Shown piece by piece: positions 21,526 through 30,800 of a DNA stretch of 64,000 nucleotides. Below the pieces are notes generated by a model that made no database searches, had not been told where the DNA came from, and saw only the letters and a program-made list of their open reading frames with translations. This stretch comes from Hofstenia miamia (Eukaryota; Xenacoelomorpha; Acoela): contig SCFE01000010.1 of NCBI GenBank assembly GCA_004352715.1, positions 202,718 through 266,717 of the forward strand, read 5' to 3'. Both the position numbers and the translations under genes were made by a program. The number at the start of each line of letters is the position of its first letter. Position 1 is the stretch's first letter.

Positions 21526-21851
21526 TTAAACCGCTATAACACTGAGATTAATCACATCACGTTTTAAAACTTCACGTAAAACAATTGGCTTTGGGAAAGG
21601 TATGGCAGAAGCTCCTGTCATCTCAAATAAATTGGGTGGATCAGCTGGACGCAGTTTTCCATGGACTTTAATAGTAGGAAAGCCTTCTGTCCAATGATTT
21701 TGACAAATAACAGTGTTTTTGGTAACCCTGATTTTTTGTGGAGTTCTAGATAACCAATCATTTCTTTCATTCACGTCTTTAGGGAACCTGTATGCAGGAA
21801 CATATGGTGAATTTCTATAGTTCAATTAAATATACAGCACTTGTTCGGCAT
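21526..21851 (-). pseudogene. THAP-type DNA-binding domain of the nested P-like element
   Basis: From the ATG at 21849-21851 the protein reads MPNKCCIFN and then a stop. It continues in another frame with YRNSPYVPAYRFPKDVNERNDW, then VTKNTVICQNHW, LRPADPPNLF and a basic/hydrophobic tail ending at 21526. The Cys near the start, the R-FPKD block, the Cys-x-x-His pair (CQNHW) and a final Pro-rich/Phe segment give the C2CH THAP zinc-finger plan. The frame break falls just where the second zinc-binding Cys should be, so this copy would not fold properly. THAP domains sit at the N-terminus of P-element-type transposases and bind the terminal repeats. Confidence 0.7.
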
Positions 21852-22074
21852 GAGCAACTGAACGGAATGAATTGCAAAGCGAAATGACTAATATAAATAT
21901 TATAGCATCAATAACAACATTGCTTTATTGCGGTTTTGGGCCTGCAGTCTGTCTACACGAGTGGTTTTTTTCACCTCCTTATAATTTCGTACTCCACGAT
22001 TTCAAGTGAATAGTAATAGTCAGTTATTAGTACGTATAGAAAACTGTAAGTAAGAATGCCCACTGTGCCTTTAA

Positions 22075-22415
22075 AGGCACAAACAAATAAGAGGCCGTAA
22101 TCAAGCACCAGATTACATTTTCAAAGTAATCACCAAGGTAGCATATCGTGGATGACAGATCTTATACTTTGATAGGATTATTTTGAATTCCGGCTCACCA
22201 CGGGTGTTCGGCCCTGTTAATTAATTAGACTTGGCTGTGAGGATTAAGATTAATGGCCATTGATGTTTTGAGCTAATAACTGCAAGCTATTAATTACTGA
22301 AGTTTATCACAAACTAATTTATTACATAGACTAAATCATATTCAAACATAAGACCTTACAAAATTTCTAAAATTATCATTATTGGATAATTTATGCTGAA
22401 ATTTTGTTTGTGCCT
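22075..22415. mobile_element. 341-bp MITE with TTAA target sites
   Basis: It begins AGGCACAAAC and ends GTTTGTGCCT, a perfect 10-bp inverted repeat. It is flanked by TTAA at 22071-22074 and 22416-22419. It has no coding capacity. Its left TTAA is shared with the right end of the piggyBac element, and its terminal AGGCA matches that element, so it may be mobilised by the same or a related transposase. Confidence 0.75.
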
Positions 22416-22419
22416 TTAA

Positions 22420-23402
22420 AGGCACAATGGGATATTTAGGGATAAAAAGAACATTGAAAACGTTGAAATCGTTGCAGAATAGAATGTTCAAAAAATGTTA
22501 TGAATCCAAAAATATAGAAACATATAAAAAAATATAAAATTCTAGAAAATACTATGGCTATTGACCGTTAGAAAAAGCTTAATGATTCAACAGAAGCACT
22601 ATCTAATAGTGACCGGTTCTCTGAAATAATTCGTGAGAAACTGAATTATTAATGTCAGTCAAACTCAATCTACATGCAATGAGGTTTACATATACACACA
22701 TACACACTCGCACACACCACGCTACTAAAAACAGTTTTTCAACCTGCAAGTGATGTTTTTGTTCCATTTTTCACAATGTTTTTTGAAATTTTTCCTACAA
22801 TTTCGTACAAAATTCATTTATTGGTCTTGACCAATTTTAATATTATTTGGCTAAAAATTCGGGTGGTTTTGCCGGCCTTTATTATTCTAGGCCGGCAAAA
22901 AACCGATTGGGCCGTTCCAACGCTGTATCAGACCCATATTCAAAACAAATATTTTAATAATGAGGAATTATTGAGAAACTTATTATAAAATAATTGTTTT
23001 TGGAAATTTTTGCAAAATTATTCCAATGAAAATCCAATTGGAATCCAATGAATAGCAAATTCTGTTTGTCCAATGAATTCCAACCCAATTCCAATGTCCA
23101 ATTGGAATCCAATTAGTTTCTAGTCTACGGAATTCGCCCTCAAGGGCTAATTGGGGGATTGCGCGCTCATCTAAATAGATCGATTCCCAAGGGTTCTAAA
23201 TATTAAATCTAATAAAACAAAATAATCAAATTTCTAAATTCTAAGCACAAAATTAAAATGCGTTATTTAGGGGAACCGTCCAGCGAAGGTTGTGAAAAGT
23301 TCATTTATTACTAGGTTCATTCCATGGTGCAGTTATCAATTGTACTACAGTTTTCGATATATTTCGAGCATTTTTCAAAATATTTTGCAGAGCTAGTGCT
23401 CA
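22420..23402. repeat. Non-coding interval with CCAATTGG-rich repeat
   Basis: No gene is supported. At 23015-23125 the words CCAATTGGAATCCAAT and CCAATG/GAATTCCAA recur several times, as in 14230-14330. A GCCGGCC-rich inverted pair is at 22870-22900, and a short CACA-rich tract is near 22693-22719. Confidence 0.45.
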
Positions 23403-23804
23403 TTAGAAGAAGAAGAAAAAAAATCTATATTCAGAAATTGTTTTAACAATAATTAGAAATACTGATAACAAATTCTGAAAGCGTCAAGAAAGTAATACAA
23501 AATTAAACAAAAAAAGAAAACAATGAATATTTACAAATAAAAAGTGGTTAACTTGGGCTATGGCGATTGCTAGTTTCTATTAATAGAGTAATCAGGATTA
23601 TAAAATTTATAACCTCGCCATTTCAATTTTTTATATTATAAGTGCAAAAATATTTTTTAATATTCATTTTAAAGTTTTTTAATTTACTTATTTGTTTAAT
23701 ATATTTTGGTGATTCATTCCACATATTTATAGCTGTGTTTAGAAATGAATTTTTCATTATTCGTTTCTTATACCTAATAGGTTGAATTATGTGTGTTCTT
23801 TTAT
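23403..23804 (-). mobile_element. LINE 3' end, copy A, interrupted by a gap
   Basis: On the minus strand the C-terminal end of a non-LTR retrotransposon ORF2 is seen up to a stop at about 23623. It contains RTHIIQPIRYKKR, NSFLNTAINMWNESP and NFKMNIKKYF, a common ending of Jockey/CR1-type ORF2 proteins. About 220 bp of 3' UTR follows, ending in a CTT-type simple tail (AGAAGAAGAAG on the plus strand at about 23405-23416). The same UTR occurs in copy B at 24868-24998. The upstream part of this copy falls in the gap 23805-24302. Confidence 0.7.
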
Positions 23805-24302
23805 NNNNNNNNNNNNNNNNNNNNNNNNNNNNNNNNNNNNNNNNNNNNNNNNNNNNNNNNNNNNNNNNNNNNNNNNNNNNNNNNNNNNNNNNNNNNNNNN
23901 NNNNNNNNNNNNNNNNNNNNNNNNNNNNNNNNNNNNNNNNNNNNNNNNNNNNNNNNNNNNNNNNNNNNNNNNNNNNNNNNNNNNNNNNNNNNNNNNNNNN
24001 NNNNNNNNNNNNNNNNNNNNNNNNNNNNNNNNNNNNNNNNNNNNNNNNNNNNNNNNNNNNNNNNNNNNNNNNNNNNNNNNNNNNNNNNNNNNNNNNNNNN
24101 NNNNNNNNNNNNNNNNNNNNNNNNNNNNNNNNNNNNNNNNNNNNNNNNNNNNNNNNNNNNNNNNNNNNNNNNNNNNNNNNNNNNNNNNNNNNNNNNNNNN
24201 NNNNNNNNNNNNNNNNNNNNNNNNNNNNNNNNNNNNNNNNNNNNNNNNNNNNNNNNNNNNNNNNNNNNNNNNNNNNNNNNNNNNNNNNNNNNNNNNNNNN
24301 NN
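23805..24302. other. Assembly gap of 498 N
   Basis: This run of N lies within a LINE copy. The sequence on its right side (24303-24867) has no recognisable LINE coding similarity, so the gap probably spans the end of copy A. Confidence 0.97.
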
Positions 24303-24867
24303 ACCAACAAGCATATACGCAAAGAAGAACTTGATGAAGTGAGACATAGTCGGCAATACTTTTATGGGACAAGAAGCTACAGATATCCGAATACGGATAG
24401 ATCTGTCTTTATGTTTATGAAGAATGGTACACAGAAGTGAAATATTTTGGATTTTGCCGTGATTTCCAAAGCAAACAATGCTGCTTCCAATAAACCCCGG
24501 ACAAACGACTCTTGCTAAGCTTTGATTCACGAAAAGAACAAAGCATATTAAAAAATTTTACGCTAGTAAAATATTAAGCATATTGTTAGATTTCGAGCGC
24601 ACATTTCCCTTTCATGATTATCTAGATCAAAAAACTTAATTAAAAATATTGCAAATTGTTTATGAAAATCCCATTAAATGAATCATTTGTTCTATCACTT
24701 TCTGTAGTCTTAATTTTATAGCAAAAACAAATTCGCATACAATTTTGAGAATCTAATTTTGAATTACACTATGGCAAATCAGTTTAATTTTTCATCAGCT
24801 TTTGATGCAGCATAAGTTTGCCAACATTCCTTTTTTCCTAATAAATTCAATGCATTTAGAGCTTATC

Positions 24868-26654
24868 TAGAAGAAGAAGAAAAATCTATATTCAGAAATT
24901 GTTTTAACAATAAATAGAAATACTGATAACAAATTCTGAAAGCGTCAAGAAAGAATACAACGAATATTTGCAAATAAAAAGTGGTTAACTTGGACTATGT
25001 TTCAGTTTATTTATANCGTCACATGTTACTTGCTCGAACAAATCATTAATGTAAATATTAAATAATAAGGGACCCAAAATTGTACCCTGAGAAACCCCAT
25101 TTTTAGTACCTACCCAATCTGAAAAAGATTCATTAATTTTAACTCTTTGCATGCGATTGTATGAGTAACTGGAGATAAGACCTATGCTGTCATTAGAAAA
25201 ACCCAGAAATTTAACTTTTTGTAATAAGATACTGCGGTCTATGGAATCGAAAGCTTTGAGAGGTCTAAGCAAGCAATTGCTGAGTATTCATTATCATTTA
25301 TTGTTGATCGCCATTTTTCTGTAGCTTGTATTAAAGCGTCGCTCATAGAAATACCTTTACGAAAACCATATTGTGTTTTGGAGTAGAGATCATGTTTACA
25401 AAGATGCTCGTTAATTTGATTAAAAAGAATTCGTTCAAAAATTTTGCTGATTGGAGAAGTGATCGAAATGGGTCTATAATTTTCGCAATCATCGGGATCA
25501 TTTCTTTTAAATAATGGTGTTATATTTGCCAATTTTAATTCNGTATTCATTATCATTTATTGTTGATCGCCATTTTTCTGTAGCTTGTATTAAAGCGTCG
25601 CTCGTAGAAATACCTTTACGAAAACCATATTGTGTTTTGGAGTAGAGATCATGTTTACAAAGATGCTCGTTAATTTGATTAAAAAGAATTCGTTCAAAAA
25701 TTTTGCTGATTGGAGAAGTGATCGAAATGGGTCTATAATTTTCGCAATCTTCGGGATCATTTCTTTTAAATAATGGTGTTATATTTGCAAATTTTAATTC
25801 ATCTGGAAAAAAGGAGTGTCTTATAAAATTATTTAAAATGTAGCATATTGGTTCAGCTATTAAGTCACCTGAGAGTTTTAGAAACCACGATGGTATTAGA
25901 GAGGGTCCACTGGATTTATTTTTTAAACATTGTATCGACTATGATTTCATATTTTGTTGCAAAACGAAAAGAGAAAGAGGTTGGAGTTCCTTTGGGTTTA
26001 TTAAGGCAAAAAGGTACATTCATACCGTTGTAGTTTCCTAAATTTAGGAAAACTTCATTGAAAGCATTGCAGATTTCCTTATTTGTAATGGATTTATCTT
26101 TATAGTATATTCTTTCTATTTCTTCGGTTCGCATGTTTTTTCTATTTAGCAAAATGTTAACAAATTCCCACTTATTTTTTTTGAGAAGAAAGACTTTGAT
26201 ACTGAAAACGGGAATAATTATTACTTGCTTTTCTTATTGCAATGTTACATAAACTTCGTGCAGATTTATAAGCATTATGATTTTCCAGTGTTTGGGAATT
26301 TAAGTATTTTTTCAATTTCTGTTTCTTTATTTCGATTAAATCGAGGCATTTAGAATCAATCCATGGTTTTGAAACATTTTTCTGAGTTTTTTTGGTATCT
26401 TCGGATGAAATAATATATTTTTCTGGGCAGCATATATCCAAATAGAAAAGTAAAGTTTTTGTAAAATTTGATAGCATTTCATTAGGTGTTAATGATGAAT
26501 ATATCGAATTCCAGTTTTCGATTTTTAAATACTGTCGAAGTTTTTCGACAACTTTTATTCTAAAGCTTAAATGGCATGGAACCCCAAAACATATGTTGTA
26601 TGCAATTTTTAAAATTTTGCACGTGACTTGCATAAACTGAATTTCTGTAAGCAA
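24868..26654 (-). pseudogene. LINE copy B, ORF2 fragment with reverse transcriptase, 5'-truncated
   Basis: This Jockey/CR1-type non-LTR reverse transcriptase reads on the minus strand. The upstream region (26172-26654) has KPWIDSKCLDLIEIKKQKLKK. The RT palm follows with ANITPLFKR, CENYRPISITSPISKIFERI and TQYGFRKG (about 25350-25540), then AFDSIDRSILLQKV, VSQGTILGPLLFNIYINDLF at about 25060-25260. The catalytic F-A-D-D segment is not visible, because the sequence jumps at the single N at 25016 to the 3' UTR. The 258 bp at 25284-25541 are repeated at 25543-25800 around another single N. No endonuclease domain is present. It ends at a CTT-type tail near 24868. Confidence 0.82.
25284..25800. other. 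Probable false duplication in the LINE around a single N
   Basis: Positions 25284-25541 and 25543-25800 both run from GTATTCATTATCATTT to AATTTTAATTC with only a few differences and meet at the N at 25542. As at 15823, this looks like an unmerged contig overlap, not biology. It splits the RT reading frame artificially. Confidence 0.85.
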
Positions 26655-27596
26655 ATTTAGGCACTAACATTTAACGATTTGGTAGTACTGAGCACTAGAG
26701 CTATTCGTCTTAATTCAAAATTAATTATTCTAATTTATTAATATTTTTTGGAGTGAGGCAATGCTCCGTGTGCTTCCAAATGCAGGTTTTCCTGAGTAAA
26801 GTCTGTGAATCATCATTATTGATTGAAATTCAGTTATTTGGACATTTTTCAATTATAATTAGGGTTATTAGCCATAACGAAAACTGCGGCTGTTTTTCAA
26901 TTAACCGCCTACCTCTAAACTGGATATTAAAAATATTAAAAATGCCAACAATATTAAAACAAAATGAATACATTTTTACTAAAACAAGGTAAGCTTAGTT
27001 TGGATTCGAATTGTGTGTCACAACTTTGGAATAACGTATTCGGAAAATATTCTTTTGTAACTAAATACTTTAACCATTGATTTGATTAATAGACTTATAC
27101 TTCCCACCGCTAACAGTAGCTATACACCGATATAGTTCAATGATCACATGACATGTAATAAATGCGAATTTCCAAATTGTTAAAAAATATTGAAAAATAG
27201 ATTACTGTTATAAGAAGTAATTTAACTGTCCATAGTGTTCAATGATTTATATCTTTTGTTATGGAATAGGTCAACTGGAAAATTACAAATTTAAGCGGGT
27301 TTGAAATTTTTAAACAGGAAAAAAATCGTCTAATGTGACAAGCTACCTTGTTATTAGATATCTACCATAAATATAATATTACAACGTAGGAAATATCACT
27401 ATACTTAAATATTAAAATTTCTAGAGGACATCGCACGTTCATGTAATTTACTAGTTTTTACGTTTTATTCAGATATGAACTTGTGGAAAAAAACAACGTT
27501 TATAAAGAAACTATAAAAATTCTGTGCCAAATACAATTTCATGAAAATAAGGAAAATGTGCATAGAAAGCAGGTACAAAGATAAGTACCACAATAA
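26655..27596. other. Non-coding interval downstream of the opine dehydrogenase
   Basis: AT-rich sequence with only short random ORFs. The 3' UTR and polyadenylation site of the minus-strand dehydrogenase should lie at its right end. ATTATTTTCAT-type AT-rich stretches at about 27535-27560 are unremarkable, and I cannot assign a poly(A) signal with confidence. Confidence 0.5.
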
Positions 27597-27819
27597 TTAT
27601 AGAAATAATAGATCCTTTTGATTATTAATTCTATATCGTTGAGGAGCTCTGGTTGTCCCCACGTCCTTTCCTGTGAGTTTCCCATCAACGAGATATTCCT
27701 TGTTGATCTTGCTTTGTCCCCAAAGCAATATTTTGTCAAGTGTGGGTGTTTCAACGCCTGCAATTAATGCGATCCCTTTCAAAGGCACTAAACCAAATGG
27801 TATATCTTCTGTTAAATAT
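27597..27819 (-). CDS. Opine dehydrogenase, last exon
   Basis: The acceptor AATTTAG precedes 27819. The first base completes the Arg codon begun in the previous exon. It encodes YLTEDIPFGLVPLKG, a VETPTLDKILLWGQ helix and the conserved LVDGKLTGKDV and TRAPQRY end, with a TAA stop at 27597-27599. It lies 11 kb from the preceding exon. Confidence 0.9.
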
Positions 27820-30800
27820 CTAAATTAGATCGTAAACCATCAGCATAGCAAGAAATGTGTTAAAACATAACGTCTACCGGTCAGCTAAGATGAGAACAAA
27901 AAATTACTCTAAAAAATCATTTTTCAGGGAATGAGGGACAAAATCGCAAATAGCCGGTATTTGCGAATGCTGTGCGCAGTGTTTTATTAATATATACTTG
28001 GAAAAAAATAGTGTTTCAGAGAAAATTCGAATATATTACAATAATCGTAGACTTTAAAACGTGTAAAAAAACAAACACAATTATACCAAATAAAGAGCTT
28101 CCCTGTATTCAATTCAGATTATGTTATCCAACGCCTTAAAGCTTGATTAGTTGATGAAATGTCACCTAATTGACTGATGGCAATTACGCACAATTAACTA
28201 TAGCATGAGTGTTGCTTATTTCCATTGTTCATCTTCTCGAATGTTTTGGAAGTTTTTCTCTTGTTCTGATGACAAGTGCATAACAAAGTGGAATGCGTGT
28301 AAAGAATCGCACAAAATTATTGCTAATCTTTGTATTGCTGGAATCACATTTAATTGCGGATGGAGCTGTCCCAAAAATCTCATGGCGGCTGCCTGTGCTG
28401 GGCTGCAAGTTTTTGCGAGGATCCATGGGATCAGGATCTAGAACTAAAAAAATCAATCTCAATGGGACTGTGACCAAACTTGATGGGATTGGAATTGTAT
28501 TAGTTATTCTTAATGCGGTCTAGACAGCCTTCTTCAATAATGAATGATTCAGAATCCGAAGATGACAATGAATGTGCCTTCAATAACTATTGTGCCAACA
28601 CCAGAAAGTTTGAAAAAGGCATCATTTAAAGTTTGGAAGGACAATGGAAAGAATTTAAAAAACTCACTTGTTATTTCCTCAATTTTAGGATATTAGCAAC
28701 AGAAACAAATTAAAAACCGGCAACAATTACAGACTAGATCATGAACATTTAAACGAACTTTTGGTTTTGCGGCAGTAATTATGCTATTGTAAATAGCCTT
28801 GAAATGTTTATCTTTATAGTTTGTTTATAAATATACAAATGTTTGTTTTCACATTCTGCTAATCTAATTATTACCAAATACTATGGTACCGCATGCGTCA
28901 ATTGGACCAGGAAATATAATGGGACTGCGATTAAGCGGCACTGGAGCAGTTCAATAGGAGCGAATGAGACTGGGACCAAGTAGATACTGGGCCCGCAGAA
29001 CCCCCTTGGGCTGTTGTTCAATCAAAATAAACAGACTATTCTCACTCTAATTAAATTGAAGCCCCACTAACTCTTTCTAGAGTTCGCGATTATGTGAACG
29101 TCACTTTTCAATGGGCAGGAAAAGAGGCTACACAACCGATTATAACTGGATATACGGCATTTCATAGTATTTCAGGAATGCAGTTGGATTGACCTATGAA
29201 GATGGTGCTTCCACAGCTCTAAAATGATGGACCAGCAAAAATGCTTTGATTCAAAGACTAAGTTATGCTAGATAGCAATTGATTGATGTTTTATACAAAC
29301 GAAGCATTCTAAAGCAGACTGATAGTGACAAACTAAACTTTTAAAACATGCGTTGAAGCTTGTCAGCTTGTCAAAGGTACTCAATTTCTACCAAGCGTAG
29401 TGGCAATTGATTAGAAGTCAGTTACTATACTTGTCTCTTGCCTTGTTTTACGAATTAAAAAAGCTGTTGGAGTCATATAATCGCAAAAAATGAAAGGAGT
29501 AAAAAATTGTTTGAAAATATTGATCCAAATGATGTATGTACGGTGTCTTAATTTCTGTATGAGAGATTCAAAAATCCGCTATTTCTCTTTGCTGATAAAG
29601 CTCTTGCTTGACATACGACTCAAACATAATTCAGATGTTTGATGTGATTCCAACACTGCAGGAATCATACTTACGACATTATTGCAACTTGGAAATAATT
29701 CTCAGCTAAATAAACCTCTTAATATCAATTGCACAGACAATTGCCTTAACGGCAATGTAATAACAACAATAAATGTTGGAATTAAACCTTAAGGCGCTTG
29801 CAGAAGAAATATGTTTACAAATTTGAGATAGTAGACCAGATATAGGAGGGAAATGGAATTGCTTAAAATCAATGAAAGTTTACTCAAACAATTTTTAAAC
29901 GCTAATAACACATCTATAATTGGCTACCTTTCACTTTGCGCGCGGAACGAGTTCAGAATATTTATCTTTAAACAACGCAATATTTTAGGGTAGTTGTTGC
30001 TATTATTAGGCGTTAGACCGCCTTATTATCTGATATGGTAAGAATGCAAATGCTGTAACAAAAATCGCATTTCTTCTTAAAAAAAATCATGCGCGAAAGG
30101 CACGGTAATAATTTTTAACACAAATGCTCATTACTTTAAAATAAAGCCTAGTTACGCAGAAATTGAATAATTCAGTTTTAAATAGCTTAGAGGAAAACCA
30201 TAGATTGAAATCAAGATTACAAAAATGAAAGCTAGGAGAAAAACAACGTTAAAAATGTTAAATGAATAAGGTTTGTGAATTTGTGGAGTGAAAAATGTCA
30301 TTTTGCCTAATGAACAGGAGTTAAAAATGTAAGGGAAAAAGACAAGGATCAATGTCATATAAAAACCAAGGAGTTTGCGAGGAACTACTAAATCTAGATA
30401 TTTGAGATAAATTAATGAAGAATGAGAGGTAAGATACTCTCAATGATGTATTACGATGCCAGAAATGAAAAGCGTAACAAAGAAGAGGCAGCGTTTAATG
30501 TGAGAAGCTGTTAAAATTTTTATGTTGAAGAGGTGAGCAAATAATGCTGATATAAATTTCTTGAATTAGTCAAAGAATACATGGAGTTCAGTGAATTAGA
30601 TATAATGTAGCACAGAAGCATGGTTTATTAATAAAATTTTGCAATTGATTTTGTCTTTCAGGAATAAAACTCTGAATTGATCTGGATTTATAAGTGTCAT
30701 TTTATACCATTCAAGATAATCGATTTTTGAGGAATTCATTTTGTGAGGTATTCAGGCCTTTTCGTATATTTGAGAATTTTGTGTCAGAAGGGCGATGCTA

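Larger units (their letters stand above)
20343..21998 (-). mobile_element. Deleted P-element/THAP-type transposon nested in the piggyBac
   Basis: Inverted termini start CGTGGAGTAC on the left and end GTACTCCACG on the right. The similarity extends about 70 bp inward, through GGAGGTGAAAA, CCACTCGTGTAGACAGACTG and AAAACCGCA, with few differences. The flanks are a perfect 8-bp duplication, ATTTCAAG, at 20335-20342 and 21999-22006, which is the hallmark target duplication of P elements. Inside, on the minus strand, are a THAP-like DNA-binding domain (21526-21851) and a short C-terminal transposase-like ORF (20697-21050), with the catalytic middle missing. It therefore looks like an internally deleted, non-autonomous copy. 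Confidence 0.85.
18269..22070 (-). mobile_element. piggyBac-type transposon flanked by TTAA
   Basis: The element lies between TTAA at 18265-18268 and TTAA at 22071-22074, the target duplication of piggyBac transposons. It begins AGGCAATTCC and ends CACTGTGCCT, so the inverted termini share only AGGCA. It carries a minus-strand transposase (18327-20330) and has been split by a P-type element at 20343-21998. Without that insertion and its 8-bp duplication the element is about 2.1 kb, a compact and normal size. The identical TGCCTTTAAAGGCA palindrome at both ends and at 22411-22424 shows that this TTAA context has been used repeatedly. Confidence 0.75.

Noticed and set aside
23782-24530. ORFs spanning the 498-N gap
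   Set aside because: They exist only because N blocks contain no stops. Only the LINE C-terminus at 23623-23804 is real coding similarity.
28205-28523. Three overlapping ORFs of 76-82 codons on both strands
   Set aside because: They lie in the large dehydrogenase intron, overlap each other on opposite strands, and show no motif; there is no reason to prefer any.
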